A stretch of 64,000 nucleotides of DNA from Macrococcoides epidermidis (GCF_042659445.1 NZ_JBHSSR010000006.1); one strand, 5' to 3'; positions 1 through 9,366 are shown, counted from the first letter of the stretch. Program-made: numbers and translations. The notes: generated by a model from the letters alone, not told the origin.

Positions 1-2392
1 CATTTTCAACCTTTGCCGGAACATTAAAGTGATAGAAAGCATCATCCAGCTGTGCTTTATGTTCTTCTACCCACGTTTCATCGCGTTCTACCTTATCTTC
101 AGGATTTAATAGAGAAACTGGTGGTAACAAATATTTTGGACCGATACGCTTCGTCGGTTCTTTTTTCACTGGATACCCATTGTTGCTCACAATCTGATTA
201 GATTGAGGTTGTGATGCAGTTACAGTAGTTGATATATTTTCTTCTTCTACTGTTTCAATATCTTTATCTACTTCTTCTGTTTCTTTTACTTCTTCGACTG
301 CGTTATGATCTTGCTGAACGATATTTTCCTCTACCGTACCCTGCTGTTCAAATGACTGCTGAATATCATCTGCAATCGTAACATCTTCAGCAACGTCCGT
401 CTGTTCAACAGCATTCAAATGATCTTTTACTTCGTTTTGCTGAATATTCTGTGACAGCTGATTTTCAGCTTGTCGTTTTTTATCCAGTAAACGGCGTTTA
501 TCACTTGGTGTCATGACGACATTGAATGGTGATACTTTCTTTTTAGGTTGTTGTGCTGATGAGATAACGGCTTGCGGCTGATGATCACGAATATTTGCTT
601 TAATCTCATTATTTTCAACTTGAACGTAATGTCCTGAAGAAAGATGTTGATTGATATTACCTGTAACAACGCTTTGTTCTGCTTCATTTGTTTCATCTAA
701 TTGATCACTATCATCAATTGTTAACTCAGGTAGAGTCACTTCTTCTGTATTTTCAGGCGTAAGAACAGGTTCAAATGATGCGTGCGCTTTTGTAGTATCC
801 AACTTATCAATAACGTCTTTTTCTTCAGTAGCATCTAATTCATCGAATACTTCGGTATCTTCCTCAGTTTCAATTAACGGAATAACGGGTTCTAAAGAAT
901 TTTCATCAACTGCTTCATACTCACTATCTCCAGAAACTACTACATCGACCTCTGACATTTGTTTGAAATCCGGTTCAAGTATCGGTTCTAATGATTTTGA
1001 ATGTGCTGTATAAACATCTGTAGTTTCACTAATTACTTCTTCAGATTCTTCTTCTTTATATTCTATATCTTCATCAATCATCTCATAAGCATCATCATCG
1101 ATTTCAATCCGTTGCTCTTCTAACGGTTCGAACGTCACATTCTCATCTAAGAATTCATCTTCTGTTGATGTTTGTTCCAATGTTTCAACGTCACGCTCTA
1201 AAAGTGTTACTTCTTCCACTTCAGCAATTTCTTCTTTACCATCATCAGCAGTTTCGTCTTCATAACTTTGTTCTTCTGCTGCTTCAATAATTGTTAAACG
1301 CTCAGCATTAGCAGGATTAAATGGTGTCTTTGTAGAATACGTATATCTTTCACCTTCAGAGATAGTGATGGCTTCTGTTTCATCAATACTTTCTTCTATT
1401 TCATGTTCTTCTATTTCACTGACATCTTCTTCACTGTCTTCAGTCAAATCAATATGATTGATAACGGGTTCGTGTACGACAACATCTTCTTCAATAATCG
1501 TTACACGTTCGTCAAATTCAGTTGTTTCCGGTTCAGCGTGAACATATTCAACATCACTTTTTTCTTCTCGCATCATCGAAGATATTTCTAACTCCTGAAG
1601 TTTCTTAAGTTCACGTTCTTGTTCAAACGCTTTTTTACGCTGCAATTTTTTTTCGCGTTCACGTCTAATTTCAGCAACAATTTGAGAAGCATAGACATTC
1701 TCAATATTGACTGTATTATCTTCTTTACGATGTGTCGGGGTTGCAGGTCTCGCTTCTACTGTTTTCTTACCTTGTAGCGGCTGAATTGGTTGCTTTAAAG
1801 ATGCCGGATCTTTTCTTGGCTTCGTACCATAGATAGCTGAAGGTACAACAGATGCTTTAAATTTAGGCTGATGTACACTATATTGTTTCTCACTGAATGT
1901 CTGTGTATTGTTAGCTTTATGAATGCTATTACGTTTATCCTTCGGTTGATATGAAGTATACTTTGGTGTATCGTTTAATCTTGTCTTAGGCTGATAACGA
2001 TCAATAGCTTCATTATTACTTAATGATTCAGTGCGTCTTGTATGAAATGATTGCTGTTCGCTATTTCTATCTCTTCTTCTTTCACGTCTTGGAACGTAAT
2101 CAGAGGAAAATGATGCTCTAATTTCTTCTGTGTTTACACTTTCATTTTGAGCAATATATGTTTCACGACGAGGTTGAACCGGTTCAATATATTCATGATT
2201 ATCATCTGTAATCTGTGCATCATTAACATTATCTAGTGTACGATGATGTTCTGCTGTTTTAATATTTTCTACATTTAGTGGGAATCTGAATTTTCCTCGT
2301 GGTCTGCGATAGACATCGTCTTCATGTGTTTGATCTTGCGTATGTTCTGTTTTCTCTGATGATTCTCCAAATAGTTTATCAAACCAACTCAT
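1..2392 (-). CDS. sftA: DNA translocase SftA, N-terminal part (runs off left edge)
   Basis: The gene starts at ATG 2392 and stays open to base 1, about 797 codons, so the C-terminal FtsK/SpoIIIE ATPase motor lies outside the window. The visible part opens with MSWFDKLFGE, has a basic Arg/Gln-rich stretch, then several hundred residues dominated by Glu/Asp/Thr/Val, and near the edge shows PFNVVMTPSDKRRLLDKK and PPVSLLNPEDK, which resemble the lead-in to the FtsK core. SftA is a soluble DNA pump that clears chromosomes from the closing septum. The next gene, ytpR, is also the neighbour of sftA in Bacillus. The translocase assignment rests on the lead-in motifs and synteny because the motor itself is not visible. 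Confidence 0.85.
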   Translation of the reverse strand, partial: MSWFDKLFGESSEKTEHTQDQTHEDDVYRRPRGKFRFPLNVENIKTAEHHRTLDNVNDAQITDDNHEYIEPVQPRRETYIAQNESVNTEEIRASFSSDYVPRRERRRDRNSEQQSFHTRRTESLSNNEAIDRYQPKTRLNDTPKYTSYQPKDKRNSIHKANNTQTFSEKQYSVHQPKFKASVVPSAIYGTKPRKDPASLKQPIQPLQGKKTVEARPATPTHRKEDNTVNIENVYASQIVAEIRREREKKLQRKKAFEQERELKKLQELEISSMMREEKSDVEYVHAEPETTEFDERVTIIEEDVVVHEPVINHIDLTEDSEEDVSEIEEHEIEESIDETEAITISEGERYTYSTKTPFNPANAERLTIIEAAEEQSYEDETADDGKEEIAEVEEVTLLERDVETLEQTSTEDEFLDENVTFEPLEEQRIEIDDDAYEMIDEDIEYKEEESEEVISETTDVYTAHSKSLEPILEPDFKQMSEVDVVVSGDSEYEAVDENSLEPVIPLIETEEDTEVFDELDATEEKDVIDKLDTTKAHASFEPVLTPENTEEVTLPELTIDDSDQLDETNEAEQSVVTGNINQHLSSGHYVQVENNEIKANIRDHQPQAVISSAQQPKKKVSPFNVVMTPSDKRRLLDKKRQAENQLSQNIQQNEVKDHLNAVEQTDVAEDVTIADDIQQSFEQQGTVEENIVQQDHNAVEEVKETEEVDKDIETVEEENISTTVTASQPQSNQIVSNNGYPVKKEPTKRIGPKYLLPPVSLLNPEDKVERDETWVEEHKAQLDDAFYHFNVPAKVEN

Positions 2393-2401
2393 GTTATCAC
2401 C

Positions 2402-2998
2402 CTATTCTGCTTTAAAGAAGTCTTCGCCAATCTCACGCGAATCATCTAGTACTAAAATACCTTTTTTCTCTTCAGAATCTGTTAATCCTAATTCACGTTC
2501 CGAACAAATCATACCTTTTGAAGGTACACCACGTAGCTCAGCATCTTTAATCTGCATCCCGCTCGGCATGACAGCACCAACTTTTGCGACTACAACTTTC
2601 TGACCTTGTGCGATATTTTTTGCGCCACAGACAATCTGTAATTTTTCAGTCCCGACATCAACCGTTGTGACATTTAATTTATCAGCATCAGGGTGTTTCT
2701 CACATATTTCAACAAAACCTACTACGAATTTAGGTGATAAATCTACTTCTAATGGTGCTTCTAATCCTTTTTGTAATAATAGGTCATTAATTTTAGACAT
2801 TAAATTTTCATCTAATTTTACTTGTCCATTTGTATCTAATCCTAATGTTTCAACACCGCTAACGTTATATCCTACGACTTTGTCATCTTTTTTTATCGTG
2901 ATGATATCACCGTTTGTTTCATATTCAAATGGTCCATCAACTGGTTCTAATGTAATAAATAAATAATCTCCAACGACTTTGTTATAAAAAATATTCAT
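2402..2998 (-). CDS. ytpR: YtpR-like tRNA-binding domain protein
   Basis: This is a 198-residue protein. Roughly residues 90-190 form an EMAP-II/Arc1p-type tRNA-binding OB fold, with the run VVGFVEICEKHPDADKLNVT, then IVCGAKNI, VVVAKVGAVMPSG and LRGVPSKGMICSERELGL, all typical of this fold (also found at the N-terminus of PheT and the C-terminus of MetG). The N-terminal ~85 residues match the DUF4479-like part of YtpR. It lies 9 bp upstream of sftA on the same strand, the Bacillus ytpR-sftA arrangement, and is probably cotranscribed. The cellular role is not established; RNA binding is inferred from the fold. Confidence 0.9.
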   Translation of the reverse strand: MNIFYNKVVGDYLFITLEPVDGPFEYETNGDIITIKKDDKVVGYNVSGVETLGLDTNGQVKLDENLMSKINDLLLQKGLEAPLEVDLSPKFVVGFVEICEKHPDADKLNVTTVDVGTEKLQIVCGAKNIAQGQKVVVAKVGAVMPSGMQIKDAELRGVPSKGMICSERELGLTDSEEKKGILVLDDSREIGEDFFKAE

Positions 2999-3123
2999 AT
3001 GTTTGCTCCTTAAAAGTTTGTATTATTATTCTTTATCTATTATATGCTTTATTCAATCGTTTTTCTTAAAAAATCAATTAAAAATAACAGAAATATTACA
3101 CTCAATATAATTTAATGATATCA

Positions 3124-3999
3124 TCATTTTTTGTCTTTATGTTGTGTTTGTTGCGCTTGTTCTGCCATAAACTTCTGACGGTTACTTTCAATACGCTTGA
3201 TTGCTTCCTGATCACGCTTTGCATTATTCTTTCCTAATATAAATACCGGTGTTAACACATCATCTTTATACTGGAAAGATAAAGATGTAATCGGTACGAG
3301 TCCATTCGCAAAGAAAGTCATCATCATTTGTGCAAGTATGTCATACCCCGTTTCATTTTGAATATCAGCGATTATCAAAACATCTGCATGAGGTGTAGCA
3401 ACTAACATTTCTCCAGTAATGTGTGCTTCAAAATCTTTTAACAGCTGCTTGTTTAATATGCGACTTGCATCATAACCATCATTAGCATTGAAGAAATAAT
3501 ATGTATTGCCTGCGACAACATCTGTTTTATACGTCGTCTTTAACCCTTTTACATTAAATAAAGCTTGTTCTTTAATGTGTGTTTCATCAATACCTAATTC
3601 ACTTTGAATCTCTGCATCAATTAAACGATATGACTTGCCTAAATCTATCGCGTAATAAATATTTGTTTCTGCCGTATGTTCTGTAATTAAAAACGGCACA
3701 TCATTTTGTGCTTTAGGAAAACTCGTCGAACGAATAACAGGCATGATCTTCGCACCTTCCGGCAAAGTCGTATTGCCCATCGCCTGAATGGTTTCGTTGA
3801 TATAATATAATACTTCTTCAATAATGCTTTCTTTCTTCTCTTTATATTTAGCTGCAACAGGTGCAAGCTTTATCGTTAAACCTTTATTATTATCAAGACG
3901 CTCTACGCGCAGTGTTTCTTCTTTACGGTCAAACTTTGTTGAAACGATTGAAGTATCTAATGATTCAGTCAATCGATCTCTTATTTCAAAAACATTCAC
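3124..3999 (-). CDS. ytpQ: YtpQ-like DUF1444 protein
   Basis: This soluble protein of about 291 residues has no signal peptide and no known catalytic motif. I recognise it as DUF1444/YtpQ from its place between ytpP and ytpR and from the pattern of an N-terminal helix followed by a repeated alpha/beta body. I chose the GTG at 3999, giving MNVFEIRDRL, because GAGGAG sits 7 bases upstream. A longer frame beginning at ATG 4041 exists but has no Shine-Dalgarno sequence. Function is unknown. The gene lies 77 bp downstream of ytpP and is probably cotranscribed with it. Confidence 0.8.
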   Translation of the reverse strand: MNVFEIRDRLTESLDTSIVSTKFDRKEETLRVERLDNNKGLTIKLAPVAAKYKEKKESIIEEVLYYINETIQAMGNTTLPEGAKIMPVIRSTSFPKAQNDVPFLITEHTAETNIYYAIDLGKSYRLIDAEIQSELGIDETHIKEQALFNVKGLKTTYKTDVVAGNTYYFFNANDGYDASRILNKQLLKDFEAHITGEMLVATPHADVLIIADIQNETGYDILAQMMMTFFANGLVPITSLSFQYKDDVLTPVFILGKNNAKRDQEAIKRIESNRQKFMAEQAQQTQHKDKK

Positions 4000-4076
4000 A
4001 TTCTCACTCCTCACATAACTTTCATTGTACAATAAAACCACTACCGTTTAAAGCAACGCGTAGTGGTTAACATATT

Positions 4077-4385
4077 TTATAAACTTTGTATAAATTCGTT
4101 CACTTGTTCTTTTGTTTTTCTATCTTTCGATACAAAACGTCCGATTACTTCAGAATCTTTAAATGCGATAAAGCTCGGAATACCCATCACTTCATATTCT
4201 ACTGCTAAATCAATAAATTCATCTCTGTCGATAGAAATAAACTGGTATTCTGGATTTTCTGCTTCGATTTCAGGCATCAACGGATCAATAAAGTGACAAT
4301 CCGGACACCACGTTGCAGTAAACATTGCTATCGTTGGTTGTATAATCGCTTCTCTAAATGCCTCAATATGCTCTATCTTTTTCAT
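4077..4385 (-). CDS. ytpP: YtpP thioredoxin-like protein
   Basis: This is a compact 102-residue thioredoxin-fold protein, about the normal thioredoxin length. The active site is ATWCPDC near residue 28, a CPDC variant of the usual CGPC, and the cis-proline segment is MGIPSFIAF. It is cytosolic (no signal peptide) and probably acts in disulfide or mixed-thiol reduction. The CPDC motif is a real difference from housekeeping TrxA and suggests a specialised partner or redox potential. It follows the EIIC-like gene by 4 bp, so the two may be cotranscribed. Confidence 0.9.
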   Translation of the reverse strand: MKKIEHIEAFREAIIQPTIAMFTATWCPDCHFIDPLMPEIEAENPEYQFISIDRDEFIDLAVEYEVMGIPSFIAFKDSEVIGRFVSKDRKTKEQVNEFIQSL

Positions 4386-4389
4386 TACG

Positions 4390-5388
4390 TTAACCTCCTG
4401 TGTTAATCTTTTGTTCGCCGGCTTTGATAATATTAGCTCGGCTCATCATTATATATACAATATAACTGATAACACCAGGTAAAAGGAAATGAAACAGTCC
4501 AATCTGCATCCATGTTGTTAAACTACTGCCCATCGTTTTGATTGTCATAATCTGTCCTACGAAACCACTCGTCCCCATCCCAGCACCTGCAGCAGCATTT
4601 TTCATTGGCCAGAGCATCGTCATAATTGGTGCTACAATAATACTCGCGATCACAGGCGGCACTAAAATAAATGGATGTAACATGTAGTTTGGAATTTGAA
4701 TCTTACTCGTTCCAATACCATGCGCAATCAATCCTTGTATACCGTTATCTTTAAAACTTGTCACCGCAAAACCAATCATATGACAACAACAGCCGATTGT
4801 AGCAGCAGCCGCTGCAGTGCCATTAATACCTAACATCAGTGCTAAAGCTGCACTCGAGATTGGACTAGATAAAGTAAGTCCAAAAATAAGAGAAACAAGA
4901 ATTCCCATAAGTAACGGTTGTTGGTCTGTAGCAAATGTAATAAATTCACCAAGTGACAACATAAATGCCTGAATAAATGGTCCTACAAGCTTGGCAATGA
5001 TTGCTCCGATTACTAATGTTAAAAGTGGTGTCAATATAATATCAATCTTTGTTTTACCACTATAAAATCTACCTAGCTCAGCTGTTGCTAGACTGACCAC
5101 ATACGTTCCAGCAGCCCCACCTTGCTCATAGCCATACATACCAGTTACCGCACTCGCAAATATGACCATTGGCTTTGCACCTAAACCAAATGCAACGGCA
5201 ACGCCTACTGCTGCACCGGTATAAAGTTTTGCCAGTTTACCGATTTCTATCAATAATGAAGTGTCTAGAAAAGGCTTTAACTCTGTTCCTACAGTTTCTA
5301 AAATAAGACCGATAATCAACGAACAGAATAAACCTAATGCCATAAAGCTCATTCCATCAACAAACCAACGTTTAAGTAATGCTTTCAA
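4390..5388 (-). CDS. PTS EIIC-like membrane protein
   Basis: This is a 332-residue polytopic membrane protein with about nine or ten hydrophobic segments and many Gly/Ala small-residue helices. It resembles the PTS_EIIC_2 (PfoR-like) family. No EIIA or EIIB phosphorylation domain is present here or in a neighbouring gene, so sugar phosphotransfer cannot be claimed. A run Cys-Cys-Cys-His occurs at about residue 205. I place the start at TTG 5388 (MKALLKRWFVDGMSFMALG), because AAAGGAG lies 7 bases upstream, rather than at the far upstream TTG. Substrate unknown. Confidence 0.75.
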   Translation of the reverse strand: MKALLKRWFVDGMSFMALGLFCSLIIGLILETVGTELKPFLDTSLLIEIGKLAKLYTGAAVGVAVAFGLGAKPMVIFASAVTGMYGYEQGGAAGTYVVSLATAELGRFYSGKTKIDIILTPLLTLVIGAIIAKLVGPFIQAFMLSLGEFITFATDQQPLLMGILVSLIFGLTLSSPISSAALALMLGINGTAAAAATIGCCCHMIGFAVTSFKDNGIQGLIAHGIGTSKIQIPNYMLHPFILVPPVIASIIVAPIMTMLWPMKNAAAGAGMGTSGFVGQIMTIKTMGSSLTTWMQIGLFHFLLPGVISYIVYIMMSRANIIKAGEQKINTGG

Positions 5389-5496
5389 ACTGCCAGCTCC
5401 TTTAATATCATTTTCATTATCATAGCACAAATGTATTTAATAATAACATATGTAAATTGATTATATTGTGATTAAGGTGTGCTTATCAATCATTAC

Positions 5497-5536
5497 AAAA
5501 AAATCATTCACCTGCATATGCAAATGAATGATTCAA
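5497..5536 (-). terminator. Rho-independent terminator of tcyABC
   Basis: On the minus strand just after the tcyC stop, arms AATCATTCA and TGAATGATT close a small loop and are followed by a run of seven T. Confidence 0.8.
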
Positions 5537-6265
5537 TTAAATCGATATAATGTTTAAGAACCGCTGTAAATGTTCTGACTTTGGATTTGTGAAGATTTGT
5601 TCCGGATGATCTAACTCTTCGATACGTCCATCATGGATAAACGCAACTTTGTCGGCAACACTTCTTGCGAATGCCATTTCATGCGTAACGATCACCATCG
5701 TCATTCCTTCATCTCTTAAGCCTTTAATGACTTTCAGAACGTCTTGCACAAGTTCTGGGTCAAGTGCTGATGTCGGTTCATCGAATAGCATCACTTTCGG
5801 ATTCATCGCAAGTGCTCTTGCAATACCTACACGTTGTTGCTGTCCACCAGAAAGAGAAATTGGATACTGATCTTTAACATGTAATAAATCAACTTTTTCA
5901 AGTAAATTTACCGCAATTTTCTCCGCTTCCACTTTACTCATGCCTTTCACTTGCACTAAGCCTTCCATTACGTTTTCAAGAGCAGTCATATGAGGAAACA
6001 GCTGGAAGTTTTGAAATACCATCCCTGTTTTCTTACGTACTGTAATTTGTGATTTTTTGTCGTTTGCTGTGTAAGTTACACCATCAACAGTCACAGTACC
6101 TGATGTAGGGATTTCTAACGCATTCATTGTACGCAGTAATGTCGTTTTACCTGAACCACTACGACCGATAAGTACGACAACTTCACCGTTCGCAACTTCA
6201 AGATCAATATCTTTAAGTACAGTTTTTTCACCAAATTTTTTAACTAAATTTTGTATTGAAATCAT
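5537..6265 (-). CDS. tcyC: Cystine ABC transporter ATP-binding protein
   Basis: This 242-residue ABC ATPase has Walker A GRSGSGKTT at about residue 33, Q-loop FQNFQLFPHM, signature LSGGQQQRV, Walker B VMLFDEPTSALDP and the switch His in VTHEMAF. This is the polar amino acid importer subfamily. It is the last gene of a three-gene operon and overlaps tcyB by 4 bases, which indicates translational coupling. It powers import through TcyB of ligand captured by TcyA. The substrate (cystine) is inferred from the binding protein. Confidence 0.92.
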   Translation of the reverse strand: MISIQNLVKKFGEKTVLKDIDLEVANGEVVVLIGRSGSGKTTLLRTMNALEIPTSGTVTVDGVTYTANDKKSQITVRKKTGMVFQNFQLFPHMTALENVMEGLVQVKGMSKVEAEKIAVNLLEKVDLLHVKDQYPISLSGGQQQRVGIARALAMNPKVMLFDEPTSALDPELVQDVLKVIKGLRDEGMTMVIVTHEMAFARSVADKVAFIHDGRIEELDHPEQIFTNPKSEHLQRFLNIISI

Positions 6266-6981
6266 CGTTGATACTTCCTTTCAACACGTTCTTCATAAAT
6301 ACCTTGAATGATTGAAACGATGAAACAAACCACCCAGTACATAATCGCCACTAAAGTATAGATTGATAAGAATTCATATGTTGTTGAGGCAACTTGCTGC
6401 GCATTTCTAAACATTTCAGCCACCAATATATATCCTAATAGGGATGTATCTTTAATTAAACTCAGGAATGTGTTTCCTAATGCTGGTGTTGCTGTACGAA
6501 TAGCCTGTGGTAAGATGATGCGTTGCATCGTTTTCTTTGGGCTCATCCCGATTGAATATGCTGCTTCAGTTTGTCCGTGCGGTACTGATAATATACCACC
6601 ACGAATGATTTCAGAACCATAAGCACCAACATTTAAACTTAATGAAATAATAGCAGCTGTAATGGATCCGAGTTTAAATGCCTGATCCGGATCACCTGTA
6701 ATCAGACGGCCGATTTCAGGGATACCGAAGAAGATAATAAACATCTGAACAAGCATTGGTGTGCCTCGGAAGATTGATACGTAAACACGCGCTGGAATGC
6801 GTAATAATTTATTATTAGAAATACGTGCAAGCGCCGTAAATATCGCAATAATAAATCCTAGTATAAACGTAACAATCGCAATCGGAATCGAATATTTGAC
6901 TAAACCCCAAAGCATTGGCTCAAAAGCTTGAGCCGCCGCATTCAGGGCATGGGACATTTCTTCATTAAGGACGAGTGACAT
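6262..6981 (-). CDS. tcyB: Cystine ABC transporter permease
   Basis: This is a polar-amino-acid permease of the HisM/GlnP type with about five transmembrane helices. The EAA-like loop reads EAAYSIGMSPKKTMQRIILPQA at about residues 137-158. The start used is ATG 6981 (MSLVLNEEM), which overlaps the end of tcyA by 17 bases; ATG 6957 (MSHALNAAAQ), just after the tcyA stop, is a good alternative and I cannot separate them. It forms the membrane channel of the importer with TcyC. Confidence 0.9.
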   Translation of the reverse strand: MSLVLNEEMSHALNAAAQAFEPMLWGLVKYSIPIAIVTFILGFIIAIFTALARISNNKLLRIPARVYVSIFRGTPMLVQMFIIFFGIPEIGRLITGDPDQAFKLGSITAAIISLSLNVGAYGSEIIRGGILSVPHGQTEAAYSIGMSPKKTMQRIILPQAIRTATPALGNTFLSLIKDTSLLGYILVAEMFRNAQQVASTTYEFLSIYTLVAIMYWVVCFIVSIIQGIYEERVERKYQR

Positions 6982-7729
6982 CTTCACCGAACCATTTTTC
7001 ACTGATTTTTTTCATTGTACCGTCTTTTTGTAATGCATCTAATGCTTTATCAAAATCTTTGATGATTTTCTCATCTGTTTTCTTAGTAAATACAAATCCT
7101 GATTGTGTTTTCTCAGCGTTACCTTCAACAATTTTGATATCAGCATTTTTCTTTTGTTTTAAGTAATCTAATACTGAAATTTTATCATTAAAAGTTGCTT
7201 CAACACGGTTAGATAGTACCATTTCCATCGCCTGATTAAATCCTTCAACTGAAGTTACTTTAGCGCCTTTTTCTTTCGCTAATTTGCCGTAATTAGATGT
7301 TAAAGTTTGTGCTAATGCGCGACCTTTAACGTCATCAAATGATTTAATATCTGAATTTTTACGTGTTACTAATACACCTTGTGTGTAAGTGTATGGTTTA
7401 GAGAAATTATATTTCTTCTTACGATCTGCATCCATACCTACCTGGTTTGCAATCGTATCGAAACGACCGGAGTTAAGTCCCGAGAACATTGAATCCCATT
7501 GTGTTTCTACGAATTTCACTTTATATCCTGCTTTTTTCGCTACTGCTTCTGCTACTTCCACATCGAAACCTGTTAATTTGTTGTTCTTATCATGGAAAGT
7601 AAATGGTGCATAAGTACCTTCTGTTCCAATCGTGATCTCTTTCTTGCTGTCTTTTTTATCTGAGTCATTACTACCACATGCTGCTAAAATAAATAATGCT
7701 GTAAACAATAAAGCTAATAATTTTTTCAA
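6965..7729 (-). CDS. tcyA: Cystine-binding lipoprotein
   Basis: This 254-residue solute-binding protein has a lipoprotein signal with lipobox LAAC (Cys at about residue 18), then the family-3 binding fold: GTEGTYAPFTF, LTGFDVEVAEAVAKK and FDTIANQVGM. The last segment and the order of motifs closely match staphylococcal TcyA from memory, so cystine is the likely ligand. The start is a TTG with AGGAG 9 bases upstream; the nearby ATG is out of frame. It is first in the tcyABC operon, with a promoter about 45 bases upstream. Confidence 0.9.
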   Translation of the reverse strand: MKKLLALLFTALFILAACGSNDSDKKDSKKEITIGTEGTYAPFTFHDKNNKLTGFDVEVAEAVAKKAGYKVKFVETQWDSMFSGLNSGRFDTIANQVGMDADRKKKYNFSKPYTYTQGVLVTRKNSDIKSFDDVKGRALAQTLTSNYGKLAKEKGAKVTSVEGFNQAMEMVLSNRVEATFNDKISVLDYLKQKKNADIKIVEGNAEKTQSGFVFTKKTDEKIIKDFDKALDALQKDGTMKKISEKWFGEDVTRP

Positions 7730-7773
7730 TTTTCCATTCTCCTATTCTTATCAATTTACTCGGAATAGGTTTT

Positions 7774-7801
7774 ATTTTAAAGCATTTTAATTTTAAGTCA
7801 A
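7774..7801 (-). promoter_or_regulatory. Candidate SigA promoter of tcyABC
   Basis: On the minus strand, TTGACT and TAAAAT are separated by 16 bases, about 45 bp before the tcyA start. No riboswitch or T-box is visible in the short leader. Confidence 0.55.
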
Positions 7802-7819
7802 TAAAAAGATACTCAAGAT

Positions 7820-7852
7820 GAAAAAGATGAAGCAAATACTATCGCTTCATCT
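7820..7852 (-). terminator. Terminator of the M42 aminopeptidase gene
   Basis: GATGAAGC and GCTTCATC arms around a 10-base loop are followed by T5 on the minus strand, right after the gene at 7870. Confidence 0.75.
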
Positions 7853-7869
7853 CAATAAAAAGTAAACTA

Positions 7870-8934
7870 TTAATTCATCTTTAAATATGCAATTTTTTCA
7901 TCATTGACGTCTTTGAGTAATGCAAGCAGTCCATCACGTGCTGCATAATAGTCCCGAATATCAAAAATTGTGTGATTGGAATGGATATAACGTGCTGGTA
8001 CACCGATTACTGCTGTCGGAATGCCTTGTAAAGAAGTATGGATAACGCCACCATCCGTACCACCTGGTGAAGTATAATATTGATGTTGAATATCATTTGT
8101 TTCATAGATTTCTTCAAGCCATTGTTTAAATGACGGTTTCAAAATCATCGTTCTATCAATAATTCGAACGAGCGTTCCCTCGCCTAGTTTACCATTCGCA
8201 TTACTTCCTGCAGTGTCATTGGCTGGTGAACAATCAACGACAAATGCTAAGTCTGGTTTGATCATATTTGCAGATGGCCCTGCACCACGTAATCCAACTT
8301 CTTCCTGCACGTTTGCACCTACATAAAGGTCAAACGGTAAGTCTGTATCTTTTAATTGTTCAAACAGGTCGACGATAATTGTACATCCATAACGATTGTC
8401 CCATGCTTTACATAGGAATCTGTTCTCAGTCAATTGTTCAAAATCAACTGCCGGAACGATTGAATCACCGATTTGGATGCCCATTGCTAATACTTGTTCT
8501 TTACTTTCTGCTCCCACATCAAGTAACATTTCTTTAATTTGCGGTGTTGCTTCCTTACCTGTTCTAAAATGTGCAGGCACACTGCCAATTACACCACTAT
8601 ATGTTTTGTTGTCACGCGTTAATACTTGCATCTTTTGAGCCTGCAGGACATCTGCTGGCCACCCACCGATTTCCGTGAATTTAAGTAATCCTTTTTCAGT
8701 AATATCTGTTACCATGAATCCGACTTCATCCATATGTGCTGCAATCATGATGCGTTTAGCATTGTCCTGTTTTGATTTCTTTACGAAGAAGACGCCACCT
8801 AAGCCATCTTGTAATACTTCGTCTGCCAGTGGTGATAATCTTTTTAACAGATAATCACGTACGAGACGTTCATGTCCTGGCGCACCATGTAATTCAGTTA
8901 AAGTTTTTATCGTATCTAATAGTTGTTCTGTCAT
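7870..8934 (-). CDS. M42 family aminopeptidase (YtoP/glutamyl aminopeptidase type)
   Basis: This 354-residue cytosolic metallopeptidase carries AAHMDEVGFMV (first metal ligand His at about residue 66), KAWDNRYGC (bridging Asp), QEEVGLRGA (catalytic Glu and ligand Glu), VVDCSPANDT (ligand Asp) and GTDGG, with a late His in RYIHSNHTIFD. These are the metal and catalytic positions of the M42 (FrvX/PepA) family, and length is normal. It removes N-terminal residues from peptides. It appears monocistronic, with its own terminator. Substrate preference cannot be read from the sequence. Confidence 0.9.
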   Translation of the reverse strand: MTEQLLDTIKTLTELHGAPGHERLVRDYLLKRLSPLADEVLQDGLGGVFFVKKSKQDNAKRIMIAAHMDEVGFMVTDITEKGLLKFTEIGGWPADVLQAQKMQVLTRDNKTYSGVIGSVPAHFRTGKEATPQIKEMLLDVGAESKEQVLAMGIQIGDSIVPAVDFEQLTENRFLCKAWDNRYGCTIIVDLFEQLKDTDLPFDLYVGANVQEEVGLRGAGPSANMIKPDLAFVVDCSPANDTAGSNANGKLGEGTLVRIIDRTMILKPSFKQWLEEIYETNDIQHQYYTSPGGTDGGVIHTSLQGIPTAVIGVPARYIHSNHTIFDIRDYYAARDGLLALLKDVNDEKIAYLKMN

Positions 8935-9027
8935 GTTTTTTGCTCCTTATGTTAGAATATAATCAAAACGTTAACCTAAAAGTTATACGCTTTGCTTCCA
9001 AATTTATTGATGAGAGGACTTTTAACT

Positions 9028-9312
9028 ATGAAAAAATATCAAATCATCATTCCCGTTATTGTAGTCACTGGTATTATCGCTTATCAACTACGTCATCATA
9101 TGACGATGCAGCACCCAGAAACGCTGCTACAACTGGTGCTGACAAACTTCGATCACGTTACAGGTTCAGCTATCGTATATGAACCAGAAAAACAAGAAAA
9201 GTTTGGTCAGATCTCTCACATTTATCGCGGTATCATTAATACGCAGGATAAAGATTACGAATTTACAGTCGATGCTTATACCGGTGAACTCATCGACACA
9301 ATTGAGATTTAA
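9028..9312 (+). CDS. PepSY-like membrane-anchored small protein
   Basis: The 94-residue product has one N-terminal membrane anchor (IIIPVIVVTGIIAYQL) and an outward domain with SHIYRGIINTQDKDYEFTVD followed by AYTGELIDTIEI, which is the PepSY pattern. I set the start at ATG 9028 (MKKYQIIIP) because AGAGGA lies 9 bases upstream. It is divergent from the aminopeptidase and convergent with the PatB-like gene. Likely an extracytoplasmic peptidase modulator or adaptor by family; no direct evidence of role. Confidence 0.7.
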   Translation: MKKYQIIIPVIVVTGIIAYQLRHHMTMQHPETLLQLVLTNFDHVTGSAIVYEPEKQEKFGQISHIYRGIINTQDKDYEFTVDAYTGELIDTIEI

Positions 9313-9337
9313 ATTATTTGGATATAAAGATGAATTT

Positions 9338-9366
9338 GAAGCACAACATTTATTGTGCTTCTTTTT
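9338..9366. terminator. Terminator between convergent genes
   Basis: GAAGCACAA and TTGTGCTTC-like arms are followed by CTTTTTC on the plus strand. The hairpin overlaps the last codons of the minus-strand PatB-like gene, so it ends the PepSY-like transcript. Confidence 0.65.

Noticed and set aside
8772..9182. 136-codon plus-strand frame over the aminopeptidase 5' end
   Set aside because: It lies antisense to the M42 gene and out of frame with the PepSY-like gene, without a ribosome binding site; protein content is not family-like.
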